This document shows positions 48,181 to 58,826 of a stretch of 64,000 bases of DNA, piece by piece (the stretch's first letter is position 1; each line of letters starts with the position of its first letter). The stretch is from Lachnospiraceae bacterium. GTDB taxonomy: Bacteria; Bacillota; Clostridia; Lachnospirales; Lachnospiraceae. The notes beneath the pieces are model-generated. The model ran no database searches. It was given only the letters and a program-made list of their open reading frames with translations, and was not told the origin of the DNA. The position numbers were made by a program, and so were the translations under genes. Location of the stretch: contig JAEEXY010000005.1 in assembly GCA_016288005.1 (NCBI GenBank), positions 21,298-85,297 on the forward strand. Direction: 5' to 3'.

Positions 48181-49098
48181 ATGCTGGATGTTTGTTTACT
48201 GGGAACCGGAGGCATGATGCCGCTGCCCCGCAGGAGGCTGACCGCGCTGATGCTGAGGCTCGGCGGTCACAGTCTGCTGATCGACTGCGGCGAGGGCACT
48301 CAGGTTGCCATAAGGGAGCAGGGCTGGAGCTTTCACGATATCGATGTGATATGCTTCACGCATTTTCACGCGGACCATATCAGCGGCCTGCCCGGACTCC
48401 TGTTATCGATAGGCAATGCGGAGCGGACCGAGCCCGTGACTCTGATCGGACCCAAGGGCCTGATCCGTACGGTCGAGGCGCTGCGCACGATCGCGCCCGA
48501 GCTGCCTTTCGAGCTGAAATACATGGAGATACAGACTCCGGGACAGGAGTTTAAGCTGTTTGATTACAGGATCGGGACATTTAAGTGCAATCACAACGTA
48601 CCCTGCTTCGGATACACGGTCAATGTCGACCGCCAGGGACGCTTCGAGCCCGAAAAAGCAAAGGAAAACAATGTTCCGCTCTGCTTATGGAGTCGGCTGC
48701 AGAAGGGCATGGAGCTCGACTACGACGGCAGGCATTTTACGCAGGACATGATCTTGGGCCCTGCAAGAAAGGGCATCAAGGTAACCTACTGCACCGATTC
48801 GAGGCCCGTGGAGGCCATGATCGGAGCCGCATCGGGCGCCGACCTGTTCATCTGCGAGGGCATGTACGGTGAGCCGGATTCCGAGGCAAAGGCGCGCGAC
48901 CACAAGCACATGACATTTGCCGAGGCGGCAAAGATCGCCGCAAAGTCGGATCCGCAGCCCAAGGAGATGTGGCTGACGCATTACAGTCCGTCACTTATCA
49001 GGCCAGAGGAGTTCATGGAGCCGGTGCGGGGCATATTCCCGAACGCATATGCGGCCAAGGATCTTAAGAGCACAGTGATTCGTTTTGAAGAGGATTGA
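48181..49098 (+). CDS. rnz: Ribonuclease Z-like metallo-beta-lactamase
   Basis: LIDCGEGTQVAIR; CFTHFHADHISGLPGLL; YCTDSRP; WLTHYSPS. Confidence 0.82.
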   Translation: MLDVCLLGTGGMMPLPRRRLTALMLRLGGHSLLIDCGEGTQVAIREQGWSFHDIDVICFTHFHADHISGLPGLLLSIGNAERTEPVTLIGPKGLIRTVEALRTIAPELPFELKYMEIQTPGQEFKLFDYRIGTFKCNHNVPCFGYTVNVDRQGRFEPEKAKENNVPLCLWSRLQKGMELDYDGRHFTQDMILGPARKGIKVTYCTDSRPVEAMIGAASGADLFICEGMYGEPDSEAKARDHKHMTFAEAAKIAAKSDPQPKEMWLTHYSPSLIRPEEFMEPVRGIFPNAYAAKDLKSTVIRFEED

Positions 49099-49102
49099 TA
49101 AA

Positions 49103-49696
49103 ATGGCACAGACCAAGAAGAAATCATCACTCGGGGCTACGATAGTAGGCATACTTTTCGGCGCGGTATTCATCGTGGGCATCTATCTGACCGTGACCAG
49201 AGGCAGGCAGCATAACGCCATTGAAGCTGACGCGGAAGTGAGCGAAGCCAACACGCTTATCTCGAGAGATCTCGAAAAGGATTATCCGGCGACCGTGCGT
49301 GAGGTCATGAAGTATTACTGTCGTATAACCAAGTGCCTCTACAGCGACGGCGTTTCAGAGGTACAGCTGACCGAGCTTACGGATAAGCTGCGCGAGCTGT
49401 ACTCCGACGATCTGCTCGCGGCGAACGACAGGACTGAGATGATCGGACTCATCAAGACCGAGATCAAGAACTACGAAAAAGCGGGTTCAAAGATACAGAG
49501 CTACAATGTCGCGGAATCGGGCGAGATCAAATACTATCGCAATGAGACGCCCCAGCGCGCGATCATAAATATTTATTTTACGATAAAGCAGGAGAAGGAC
49601 AATTCGTTTGACCGTGCTTACGAAGAGTTCGTTCTCGTGCAGGATGCGAAGGACCGTTGGAAGATAATGGGATGGCGCATGGCGGAAGGACAGTAA
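49103..49696 (+). CDS. Small membrane-anchored protein of unknown function (DUF6715-like)
   Basis: Single N-terminal TM then soluble domain ending [13 protein letters not shown]-type. Confidence 0.5.
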   Translation: MAQTKKKSSLGATIVGILFGAVFIVGIYLTVTRGRQHNAIEADAEVSEANTLISRDLEKDYPATVREVMKYYCRITKCLYSDGVSEVQLTELTDKLRELYSDDLLAANDRTEMIGLIKTEIKNYEKAGSKIQSYNVAESGEIKYYRNETPQRAIINIYFTIKQEKDNSFDRAYEEFVLVQDAKDRWKIMGWRMAEGQ

Positions 49697-49701
49697 CATT
49701 C

Positions 49702-50838
49702 ATGGAAAAGGATACATTGATTCTTTCAATAGAATCGTCTTGTGACGAAACGGCAGCATCTGTCACGAAAAACGGACGCGAGCCGCTCTCAAACATCATT
49801 TATTCGCAGATAGATCTGCACACGCTGTACGGCGGAGTAGTCCCCGAGATAGCATCACGAAAACATATAGAGAAGATCAACCGCGTGGTGCAGGCCGCGC
49901 TCGATGAGGCGTCGGTGGGACTTAATGACCTCGACGCGATCGCGGTGACCTACGGCCCCGGACTGGTGGGAGCGCTGCTCGTGGGAGTGGCCGAAGCCAA
50001 GGCCATCAGCTATGCGGCGGGACTGCCGCTCGTGGGAGTGCATCATATCGCCGGCCATATAGCGGCCAATTATGTGGAGCATAAGGACCTCGAGCCGCCT
50101 TTTATGTGTCTGGTGGTTTCGGGAGGACATACCCATCTCGTGATCGTGCGCGATTACGACAAATTCGAGATAATCGGCAGGACGCATGACGATGCGGCGG
50201 GCGAGGCTTTCGACAAGATCGCCAGAGCCGTGGGACTCGGCTATCCGGGCGGACCGAAGGTCGACAAATGCGCGAAAGAGGGCAGGAGCGACGCGGTATT
50301 CTTCCCGCGCGGACATGTGGCCGGAAGTCCCTACGATTTCAGCTTCAGCGGACTCAAATCCGCGGTCCTCAATTATCTGAACTCCTGCAGGATGAAGCAG
50401 GGACTCGACGGGACGGTGGTATATTCGGCAAAGACCGGCAGATCGGATTTTGATCCGCACGAACTGATCGACCCCGAGGAGGGCATAACCGTCGCCGATG
50501 TGACTGCCTCGTTCCAGGCAGCGGTCGTAGATGTGCTCGTCAGCCATACGATCGAGGCCGCAAAGGAATACGGATTCGACAAAGTTGCCATGGCGGGCGG
50601 AGTTGCCTCGAATTCGGCACTGAGGGCCGGAATGAAGGAGGCCTGCGAGAAGAACGGGATGAAGCTGTACTATCCTTCGCCCGTACTCTGCACGGACAAT
50701 GCGGTAATGATAGGCTGCGCGGCCTATTACGAGTATATATCGGGAACACGGCACGGGCTCGATCTGAACGCGATGCCGAACCTGAAACTTGAGGATTTTG
50801 CAAAGACTAAGGCAGCCCTCGGCAGCAGGATCGACTGA
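49702..50838 (+). CDS. tsaD: tRNA t6A transferase TsaD
   Basis: [47 protein letters not shown]. Confidence 0.96.
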   Translation: MEKDTLILSIESSCDETAASVTKNGREPLSNIIYSQIDLHTLYGGVVPEIASRKHIEKINRVVQAALDEASVGLNDLDAIAVTYGPGLVGALLVGVAEAKAISYAAGLPLVGVHHIAGHIAANYVEHKDLEPPFMCLVVSGGHTHLVIVRDYDKFEIIGRTHDDAAGEAFDKIARAVGLGYPGGPKVDKCAKEGRSDAVFFPRGHVAGSPYDFSFSGLKSAVLNYLNSCRMKQGLDGTVVYSAKTGRSDFDPHELIDPEEGITVADVTASFQAAVVDVLVSHTIEAAKEYGFDKVAMAGGVASNSALRAGMKEACEKNGMKLYYPSPVLCTDNAVMIGCAAYYEYISGTRHGLDLNAMPNLKLEDFAKTKAALGSRID

Positions 50839-50888
50839 GGGCCGGCAAAAAAGGTGAACGCGGTTACCGATAACCGGAAAGGATGCCT

Positions 50889-51620
50889 ATGATTAAAGAC
50901 AAGACAATTGCGGCGATCATCGTTGCGGCAGGAAAAGGCCTGCGCATGGGTGCCGAAACCCCGAAACAGTATCTGATACTCGCGTCGGACATTGTGCTCG
51001 CTCACACGCTTGCCGCGTTTGAGGGCAGCAAGGTGGACTCAATCGTGGTAGTATGCCCCGAGGGAGATGAGGATTATGTCCAGCAGTATGTTGTACGCGA
51101 CAGATTCCCGAAGGTAAAGTGCATCACGGGCGGCGGAAAGAAGCGTTTTGATTCCAGTTACGCAGGTATCAAAGCGGCCTGCGGACTCTATGAGTCGGGA
51201 CCGGACTTCATCATGGTACACGACGGCGTCAGACCGCTCGTATCACCCCAGCTCATCAACTGCGTCGGAGAGGCATTGCTGAGCTACCCCGCGGTGTGCC
51301 CCGGCGTAAAGGCAAAGGAGACCGTCCGCACGGTCAATTCCGATGAGATCGCGACATCCGTTCCGGACAGGTCCATGCTGCGTATAATCCAGACACCGCA
51401 GGGCTTTGAGACCGGACTGATCCTTAAGGCCTACGAGCGTTTCTTTGAGGATACCGCAAAGGACCCGGCTAAGGCCGACGGCGTTACGGATGACGCCATG
51501 CTTGTAGAGAGATATATGCAGCAGTCTGTTTTTGTTGCAGAAGGAAGTTATGAGAACATTAAGATCACGACTCCCGAGGACCTGTTCCTCGCGGAGGCAA
51601 TCCTCTCGAGGAGATATTGA
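50889..51620 (+). CDS. ispD: 2-C-methyl-D-erythritol 4-phosphate cytidylyltransferase
   Basis: IIVAAGKGLRMGAETPKQYL; VHDGVRPLV; QTPQGF; KITTPEDLFLAE. Confidence 0.94.
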   Translation: MIKDKTIAAIIVAAGKGLRMGAETPKQYLILASDIVLAHTLAAFEGSKVDSIVVVCPEGDEDYVQQYVVRDRFPKVKCITGGGKKRFDSSYAGIKAACGLYESGPDFIMVHDGVRPLVSPQLINCVGEALLSYPAVCPGVKAKETVRTVNSDEIATSVPDRSMLRIIQTPQGFETGLILKAYERFFEDTAKDPAKADGVTDDAMLVERYMQQSVFVAEGSYENIKITTPEDLFLAEAILSRRY

Positions 51621-53829
51621 TAAACAGCATATTTTAGCGGTTGTGCTGCTGTTTGCGGCACTGATGCTCACTGCATGCACAGGCGGCGGGAATACGGGCA
51701 AAGGCGGTTATACCGCAAAGCCTTCTTCGGTGCCTGTGCTTACTTCTGTACCCTCGCCGGCCCCGACCTCAGCCGAGGCTCCGGACAGCGCGGGAGATAA
51801 CGGCTCGGGACAGAGCGGAGAGATATCGGGACAGAGTACGAATGGTGCAGACGCACAGATCCCGGACAGCAGCGTCGATCAGGGACAGCAGGGTGACGAC
51901 AGTTCAGACCGGGAACAGCAGGGTGACGCGTCCGCGCAGGATCCCGGCAATGAGCCGGAAGAGCCTCCGATCGGCCTCTACATCAACGAAGTATTGCCGA
52001 CCAACAGCTCCGCCGTAAAGCACAACGGCGGATATTTTGACATGATCGAGCTGTATAACGGTTCGGATGAGACTGTCATGCTCTCCGACTTTTATCTCTC
52101 GGACTCGAAAAAGCATCTGACGGACTACCCTCTGCCCGCGGCAGAGCTCGAACCCGGCGGATACGCGGTATTTTACTGCACGGGTGAGTATTACAAAGAA
52201 AGTGAGTACGATCTGGCATTCAAGCTCTCGTATTTCGGAGAAAAGATATATCTTTCCGACGCGGAGGGCAATATCATCGATAAGGTCCAGTATACGCGCC
52301 TGCCCGCAGACGTGAGCTACGGCAGGGACGGGCTCGGAGGGTACAGACTCTATCCGTTCCCGAGCTTAGGTGCGGAAAACAGCGGCGGGTACGAGAGAAT
52401 GGCGGAGCTCCCCGCGGTGGATGTTGAGCCGGGATTCTATGACGGCGCGGTATATATCAGCTTTACCACAGGCGGGACCATCCACTATACGCTCGACGGC
52501 AGCGCTCCCGACAAATACTCAAAGGTCTGGAACGGCGATCCGATCGCGGTCGACAAAACATGCCCGGTCAGGGCTTATGCCGAAGAGGAGGACTGCATCG
52601 ACAGCTTTATCGCAAGCTACGGTTATTTCGTGGGCGAGCCCGATTATGAGATGGATGTTCTGATGGTATCGATCGCGGACAGGGATTTCGATACGATGAA
52701 CGCCAACTACAGATCGAGCAAAAAGTATAAGGCGAATATCTCGCTGTTTTCCGAAGGAAAGGCAGAGTTTTCGATCGATTGCGGCATCTGTGTGACCGGA
52801 TGCACGAGCAGGGCGTACGATAAAAAGAGCTATCGCGTGAAGTTTTCATCGGATTACGGGCCGACCAAGCTCAAATACAGGGTTTTCGACGGGCTCGACA
52901 TAGATGAGTTTGACGCGCTGGTGCTGCGCTCGGGTTCACAGGATATCGACGGACCGATGATGAGGGACGAGTATATCTCATCGCTCTCATTAAGCAGCGG
53001 TTATATAGACAATGTGCTCGCGCAGGCATACAGACCGGTCAATCTCTATGTGAACGGCGATTATCGCGGCATCTACTATATCCGCGAACGCATAGACGAG
53101 GATATGATCGCGGCACATTGCGGCTGCGAGCCGGAGGAAGTGACGCTGATCGAGCAGATGAGCGAGATCAAAGCGGGCAAAGATTATAAAGAATGGCTGG
53201 ATTTCTGGAAATATCTGAAGACGAACAAGCTGACGGACGATGCCGCGTATGAGTATGCGGAGTCGATAGTCGACTTAAAGAGCGTGGCGGATTATTTCAT
53301 AATACAGCTCTGGTGCGGAAACATAGACACGGATAATGTGCGTGTGGCGAAAGCCGGAGACGGGAAATGGTTCTATGTGCTCTACGATCTGGACCTGTCG
53401 CTCTGCCGCGAAGTGCCCGGCAGCACCGACAGGCTGCTCGGGAAATTCAACAGCGGACTCTATACGTTTAACGCGCTGGCTTACAGGCTGCTCGAGACCG
53501 AACGGTTCAGGGAGCTGTTCTGCGAGAGGCTGGCCGAGCTCGCAAAGACCGTCTATTCGGACGAGACCGCGCTCGCGTATATAGACGCGTTGGCCGCAAA
53601 GCTGGACCACGATATGGTATACAGCTGCGAGAGATGGTACGGAGTCGAAGACTCGAGCAAGGACATCAAATACCGCAGCTATTCGAGCTGGCAGAAATCG
53701 GTGGAGGCGCTCAGAAAGAGCGTGACCGGACGCGCGGGGCTCGTGATAAAGGACTTTATCGCGGAAAAGGGTATCTCAAAAGAGCTGCAGGAGCGGTATT
53801 TTTCGGATTTCACCGGCACTGATCAATGA
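51532..53829 (+). CDS. CotH-kinase-family lipoprotein with lamin-tail-like and chitobiase-C-like domains
   Basis: Lipobox MLTAC; LTD-like INEVLPTNSSAVKHNGGYFDMIELYN; HYTLDGSAP; CotH YYIRERIDEDMI, WFYVLYDLDLSL; start codon uncertain. Confidence 0.82.
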   Translation: MLQKEVMRTLRSRLPRTCSSRRQSSRGDIDKQHILAVVLLFAALMLTACTGGGNTGKGGYTAKPSSVPVLTSVPSPAPTSAEAPDSAGDNGSGQSGEISGQSTNGADAQIPDSSVDQGQQGDDSSDREQQGDASAQDPGNEPEEPPIGLYINEVLPTNSSAVKHNGGYFDMIELYNGSDETVMLSDFYLSDSKKHLTDYPLPAAELEPGGYAVFYCTGEYYKESEYDLAFKLSYFGEKIYLSDAEGNIIDKVQYTRLPADVSYGRDGLGGYRLYPFPSLGAENSGGYERMAELPAVDVEPGFYDGAVYISFTTGGTIHYTLDGSAPDKYSKVWNGDPIAVDKTCPVRAYAEEEDCIDSFIASYGYFVGEPDYEMDVLMVSIADRDFDTMNANYRSSKKYKANISLFSEGKAEFSIDCGICVTGCTSRAYDKKSYRVKFSSDYGPTKLKYRVFDGLDIDEFDALVLRSGSQDIDGPMMRDEYISSLSLSSGYIDNVLAQAYRPVNLYVNGDYRGIYYIRERIDEDMIAAHCGCEPEEVTLIEQMSEIKAGKDYKEWLDFWKYLKTNKLTDDAAYEYAESIVDLKSVADYFIIQLWCGNIDTDNVRVAKAGDGKWFYVLYDLDLSLCREVPGSTDRLLGKFNSGLYTFNALAYRLLETERFRELFCERLAELAKTVYSDETALAYIDALAAKLDHDMVYSCERWYGVEDSSKDIKYRSYSSWQKSVEALRKSVTGRAGLVIKDFIAEKGISKELQERYFSDFTGTDQ

Positions 53830-54493
53830 TCTGCTCAAAGCCGATGACCTTCAGCTCTTTTATGACTTCCTTGATGCTGCGCATCTCAAATTTTTTCAGT
53901 ATGCTGTGTATCTGGCTCTTTATCGTGACCGTCGAGACATAGCGGATCTCGGAGATCTGCTTGTAGGTCATGCCCAGATACAGACTCTTTAAAATTTCAA
54001 ATTCACTGTTGGAAAGCCTGGTCAGAATGTTCATAAAATAGAGCAGGCTTTTTTGCTGCTCTTTTACGTGGCTGAGCTCGTCGATGATCTTTTCGGCGTA
54101 TTTGGGGCGCAGGATCAGCTGGTTTTTGTAGACGTTCCGGATGGAGTTCAGCACCTGGCTGACCGAATCGGTCTTGATGATGTAGTCCATGACGCCCGCG
54201 CAGTATGCGCTGAAGAGCAGATCGTCGTCCTCTAAGATCGTGAGTATGACGATCTTGGTGTCGGAATGCTTCGCTAGGATCTGCGTGGCCGCGTCGATGC
54301 CGGCGGTCCTGGTCTCCATCTGTATGTCCATCAGTATGATGTCGGGCGCGTTGCTCTCGACAAAGCTCACGGCCTCATGGCCCGAGGAAACGGTACCTAT
54401 GACCTCCATATCGGGCTCGTGCGAGAGGATATTCTCAAAATAATCCCGTATCTCTTTATTGTCATCGGCTATCAGCAGTTTGATCTTTTCCAT
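53810..54493 (-). CDS. NarL/LuxR-family response regulator
   Basis: REC domain LLIADDNKEIRDYF, IILMDIQM; HTH LSNSEFEILKSLYLGMTYKQISEIRYVSTVTIKSQIHSILKK. Confidence 0.93.
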   Translation of the reverse strand: MEKIKLLIADDNKEIRDYFENILSHEPDMEVIGTVSSGHEAVSFVESNAPDIILMDIQMETRTAGIDAATQILAKHSDTKIVILTILEDDDLLFSAYCAGVMDYIIKTDSVSQVLNSIRNVYKNQLILRPKYAEKIIDELSHVKEQQKSLLYFMNILTRLSNSEFEILKSLYLGMTYKQISEIRYVSTVTIKSQIHSILKKFEMRSIKEVIKELKVIGFEQIIDQCR

Positions 54494-54525
54494 TTTTTAT
54501 CTCCTGTCTAATGCGGGCTCGCGGA

Positions 54526-56106
54526 TCAATGACGCCCGGAACCCTTAAATACATGTCCGGGCGCTGCGGCCGAGGTCCTCGGCAGCAGTATTTCAACCAA
54601 CGCGTGTCTGTTCTTTTCCTTTGTGCTTCCGGTGATGCGCATCTGTCCGAGCTGCGTGCTTATAACCCTGAACGCGTAGGGCAGACCGATGCCCCAGTTT
54701 GTATTTTTCGATTTTGTGGATGTAAAGGGCATCAGGTATTTGCGCACGGACCCGGTGTTGAGGCCCGAGCCGTTGTCGTAGAGCGACCAGTAGATCCACT
54801 CCTTGCTCGCGTCGATCGTGACGATCAGCTCCTTGTGCTCTGTATCGGACATCGCGAGGGAATCGAGCGAGTTGACTATAAGATTCAGCAGGGCATGCTC
54901 GGTGTGGTAAATGTCGAGAGTGCACAGCGCGGGGAAATCGCAGTATTTCTTTGTAACGGTGACATCCTCCGGAACATTGGCGCTCTCGAGCGCGGAATCC
55001 GTGAGGGACTTAAGGTCAACGGCACCGGGCTGGATGTGCAGGAGCTTGATGTAATTGAGCGACTCCGACACCGTGTTCATCTGCTTGTTCGAAATATCGA
55101 GGATGCGCTCGAGCTTTTCTTTGCCGTCGTCGGTCCCGTAGGAGGCGAGCGCTTCGTTTGCCAGGATGCTGATGCTGAACATCAGGTTTTTCTCGGAGTG
55201 GAATACGTCCTTTAAATTGTAATTCAGGTTATCGATCTGTTTTTTCAGGATCCTGTTCTGTGAGTAGGAGACCAGATCGAGCGCGAAGAAGCCGTTGATG
55301 CTGATGATTATGAGGATCAGCAGTATCAGCGAGATCACGGGATACAGGCTGATATAGACCGAAGGGATCCTCGATATCTTGTTGAAGAACCAGAAACCCG
55401 AGGAGAAAACATCGCCCGCTTTGTTCCTGAAAATGCCGAGGAACATAAAATAATAGAAGCCCGTGTGTATCAGTGTTACGCATGAACATAGCAGTATGAC
55501 CGTGTTCGTAAAGCAGGTGACCTTTTTCCTGATGATATTGATAAGGAAAAACGCGAGCGGATAGAACATGTACAGCGCGATGAGCACGCTGACGAATACG
55601 TGCAGGCCGACAAAGAACAGCTGCAGACGGTCTCCCGCCGGGGCATCGGAACGCTGATATCTGAGGTAGGTCCGGTAGGCATTGTCGGGGCTGTAGAAAA
55701 ACAGGTAAAAGAGGCTCAGCAGTACCAGCATGCATTTGGATATTATCGTCTCGCGCGCGGAGCTTTTGTACTCCTCATGCTTTAAGTTGCTGCGTATGAC
55801 GTCGAGCAGGAACGAAACACCGCACAGATACGCGACAACGCTGATATTCCGCAGGGTCTGCATGAATGTCATAGGAAGCTTAAAGCTGCGGCCGACAAAG
55901 CGGTAGAGGTAAATATCGAGATTCCTGAAGGGCAGATATGCCGGCGGTACGTAGCTCGAGGAACTGTAGTACTGGAAGAGCACGGACAGGGTGGCGAGAA
56001 CGACGCCGCTGATCATGAAAAAGAGCGGGAGGCCGTAGCGGCTGTGAGGAACCATAAATATCAGCACTATGGCGCAGATCATAAGCAGCAGCACGCTGAT
56101 AGCCAT
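54526..56106 (-). CDS. Polytopic membrane sensor histidine kinase
   Basis: N-terminal TM helices; FHSEKNLMFSISIL H-box; LNLIVNSLDSLA; DNGSGL; WGIGLPYAFRVI. Confidence 0.9.
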   Translation of the reverse strand: MAISVLLLMICAIVLIFMVPHSRYGLPLFFMISGVVLATLSVLFQYYSSSSYVPPAYLPFRNLDIYLYRFVGRSFKLPMTFMQTLRNISVVAYLCGVSFLLDVIRSNLKHEEYKSSARETIISKCMLVLLSLFYLFFYSPDNAYRTYLRYQRSDAPAGDRLQLFFVGLHVFVSVLIALYMFYPLAFFLINIIRKKVTCFTNTVILLCSCVTLIHTGFYYFMFLGIFRNKAGDVFSSGFWFFNKISRIPSVYISLYPVISLILLILIIISINGFFALDLVSYSQNRILKKQIDNLNYNLKDVFHSEKNLMFSISILANEALASYGTDDGKEKLERILDISNKQMNTVSESLNYIKLLHIQPGAVDLKSLTDSALESANVPEDVTVTKKYCDFPALCTLDIYHTEHALLNLIVNSLDSLAMSDTEHKELIVTIDASKEWIYWSLYDNGSGLNTGSVRKYLMPFTSTKSKNTNWGIGLPYAFRVISTQLGQMRITGSTKEKNRHALVEILLPRTSAAAPGHVFKGSGRH

Positions 56107-56144
56107 GTGGTCACCTCCGTTTAATCGAATAAATTTCTCACTTG

Positions 56145-56189
56145 ATTATATACCTAAATACACCTTAAGTAAATTGACGTAAAGGTGTA
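56145..56189 (-). promoter_or_regulatory. Minus-strand promoter of the histidine kinase with overlapping dyad
   Basis: Minus strand TTTACT-N17-TATAAT (56173-56145); TACACCTT-N15-AAGGTGTA at 56159-56189. Confidence 0.5.
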
Positions 56190-56341
56190 AAAAATTTCAT
56201 CCTTCCGTGCTGTTGGACCTGCGCGGCTGGACAAAGGGTGGATGTTTTTTCTGACTACCGCGGGCGGGATCATTACACTAAAATGTAATTGCAAAGGATA
56301 AGCGGAAGGGGTTTCCGCGAGGTTTCTATGAGGAGGTAGTT

Positions 56342-57808
56342 ATGAAAAAGAGACTTTTGGCACTGGTCCTTGTTCTGGCCATGACAGTCGTTTGTCTCGC
56401 CGCATGCGGCAAGAAGGAAAACGGCGATAACGGCTCGGCCGGCAAGACAGACAATCAGGCTCAGTCGGGAAACACGAATACGGGCTCGAACAGCTCGGAT
56501 TCATCGAAGACCGACAGCAAGGCAAACAATGAGGTTCAGGTAGTTACGGTATGGAGCGACAGCGCGCATTCGCAGTCTATCAGAGACGCTCAGGTTGAGG
56601 AATTCAACAATACGATCGGTAAGGAAGAGGGCATCAAGATCGAGTATACGATCTACGGTTCCGACTACGCCGACACGATCAACGTTGCGCTGATGGCGAA
56701 CGACGGTCCCGATCTGTTCAGCCCTTCGTCAAACACTTTTGCCCAGTACGTTGCGGCAGGATATGCGGTTCCGATCTCGGATCTCGAGGGCAGCGAGGCT
56801 CTGCTTTCCAAGTATGACAAGGCAGACCTGCTCATCGGCGATCAGATATTCAATGACAAGGTTTACACACTTCCTTTCAGCATTGAGTCTTACAAGATGA
56901 TCATCAACAAAGATCTCTTCGACAAGGCCGGCATCGCTGAACCTCCCAAGACCTGGGACGAGGTAAGAAAGGACGCAAAGCTCATCACTGAGGCCAGCAA
57001 CGGCGAAGCATACGGATACTTCCTGGCTCTCCAGAGCGGCTGGACACTCGATCACTACATCTACAGCGTTTCCGCTGCATCGCTCGGACATTTCGGATTT
57101 GATACCGTTACGGGCAAATACAGATATTCGGACGGTCTGCCGATCATCAACAACATCCTCGGCATGATCGACGACGGCAGCGTATTCCCCGGATACGAGA
57201 ACATGGATGCGGATACCGCCAGGGCACAGTTCGCTGCAGGCAGGGTTGGTATCGTAATGGCAGCTTCGTTCGACGTTGCGGTCTACACCGACCAGTTCCC
57301 GGCAGTATGCAACTGGGTTGTATGCGATCCTCCTTCGATCAAGGAGAGCGGCTACGAGTACAAGGAAATGACCAGATCCGTCAACATCTTAGGTGTTGCG
57401 AAGAAGGCGCTCGAGGCAAAGGACACCTCCAAGATCGCCAAGGTTCTTGAGTTCTTCTATGCGGATGAGAACCTGGCTCCCATGTACGAGGCAGGCATGT
57501 ATGTTCCTTACAGGAGCGAAGTAGTAGGAATGGCAAAGGAATCTTCCGTAAAGGGCTGGAAGGAATTCTCGACCTTTAAGGATGACCAGATGATCATCAG
57601 AATGCCCGATCCCAAGGGCGTTATCAAATACGAAGGACTTTCCGCGAGAGAGACTCTTGCGAAGCTCTTATCGGGCGGGTTCTCGGAAGATGCCGCCACT
57701 GTATTAAAGGATCTCGACGACAGACTCAACAGCGGTCTGGCAGCCCTCGATCCCGAGGTACTTAAGTCTTATGTGGCTCCTTCGAGCTACAATGTAAACA
57801 GGGAATAA
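56342..57808 (+). CDS. Sugar ABC transporter substrate-binding lipoprotein
   Basis: Lipobox CLAAC; Ser/Asn linker; SBP family 1 architecture. Confidence 0.9.
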   Translation: MKKRLLALVLVLAMTVVCLAACGKKENGDNGSAGKTDNQAQSGNTNTGSNSSDSSKTDSKANNEVQVVTVWSDSAHSQSIRDAQVEEFNNTIGKEEGIKIEYTIYGSDYADTINVALMANDGPDLFSPSSNTFAQYVAAGYAVPISDLEGSEALLSKYDKADLLIGDQIFNDKVYTLPFSIESYKMIINKDLFDKAGIAEPPKTWDEVRKDAKLITEASNGEAYGYFLALQSGWTLDHYIYSVSAASLGHFGFDTVTGKYRYSDGLPIINNILGMIDDGSVFPGYENMDADTARAQFAAGRVGIVMAASFDVAVYTDQFPAVCNWVVCDPPSIKESGYEYKEMTRSVNILGVAKKALEAKDTSKIAKVLEFFYADENLAPMYEAGMYVPYRSEVVGMAKESSVKGWKEFSTFKDDQMIIRMPDPKGVIKYEGLSARETLAKLLSGGFSEDAATVLKDLDDRLNSGLAALDPEVLKSYVAPSSYNVNRE

Positions 57809-57841
57809 TTCTTCTCAGATATGGTTTCTTGATAATGCGGT

Positions 57842-57869
57842 CGAGTAGGGGGATGCTGCCTCCTACTCG
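57842..57869 (+). promoter_or_regulatory. Intercistronic hairpin between SBP and permease genes
   Basis: cgagtaggggg...cctcctactcg without T tract. Confidence 0.5.
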
Positions 57870-57893
57870 GTTGCATGTAAAGGGGAGTTAAAC

Positions 57894-58814
57894 ATGCAGA
57901 AAAAAGGACGCAAGGTCAAAAGGATAAAAAGCGACAATGTGCAGGCGTTTCTGATGATCCTGCCGTTTCTTATCGGTTTTATCCTTTTCAGTTATGTTCC
58001 GATCATCTATATTCTCAGATACGCATTTACCGATTACAGCGGGTTCGGTGACAGCCATTTTACCGGTCTGGCCAATTTCGTGCGCGTATTTCAGCGCGAT
58101 AAGGATTTCTGGCAGTCACTCGTCAATACCGTTGTCCTGTCGGCGGGCAAACTGGCGGTGGAGATCCCGCTGGCGCTGCTGCTAGCGGTATTGCTGAACA
58201 AAAAGCTTAAGGGACTTTCGTTCTTCAGGGTTACGCTTTTTATGCCCGCAGTCATTTCCGCGGTCATCATCGGACTGGTATTCTCACTGATGTTTGCCTC
58301 TTATAACGGCATGATCAACGGGATACTGCAGAATATCGGCCTGATAGAAAAGCCCATAAACTGGTTCAAGACAAAGCCCAAAGCGATGCTGATACTGGGT
58401 ATTGCCTCCGTATGGCAGAACTACGGTATCAATATGATCTTCTTCCTGATGGCACTCCAGAGCATCCCCGAGGAGCTCTATGATTGCGCAAGCATTGACG
58501 GGGCGACTGGGATCAAGCGCTTTTTCAAGATTACACTCCCCATGATAGCGCCCATATTCCAGTCGATCCTGTTAATGGCCATTGTAGGCAGCCTGAAGAT
58601 CTGCGATCTGGTGCTCGCCTGCACAAACGGACAGCCCGGAGGCACGACCGAAGTTGTTATGACGTACATTTACAAATCATTCTTCGGAAAATCGGGCAGG
58701 AACATAGAGGTCGGATATGCTTCGTCGATGGCGCTGATAACGGCCATATTCCTCGGAATAGTAACGGTGATCTACCTGAAAGCCACGAAGCGGCTTAAAG
58801 ATGTGGAAGCGTAG
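57894..58814 (+). CDS. Carbohydrate ABC transporter permease
   Basis: EAA loop ELYDCASIDGATGIKRFFKITLPMIAPI. Confidence 0.92.
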   Translation: MQKKGRKVKRIKSDNVQAFLMILPFLIGFILFSYVPIIYILRYAFTDYSGFGDSHFTGLANFVRVFQRDKDFWQSLVNTVVLSAGKLAVEIPLALLLAVLLNKKLKGLSFFRVTLFMPAVISAVIIGLVFSLMFASYNGMINGILQNIGLIEKPINWFKTKPKAMLILGIASVWQNYGINMIFFLMALQSIPEELYDCASIDGATGIKRFFKITLPMIAPIFQSILLMAIVGSLKICDLVLACTNGQPGGTTEVVMTYIYKSFFGKSGRNIEVGYASSMALITAIFLGIVTVIYLKATKRLKDVEA

Positions 58815-58826
58815 GAGGGCGGACGT

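Noticed and set aside
46504-50838. tsaE-tsaB-rimI-rnz-like-tsaD considered as an unusual system
   Set aside because: Mostly the standard t6A gene neighbourhood; the interposed small membrane protein is uncharacterised but there is no evidence of a new system.
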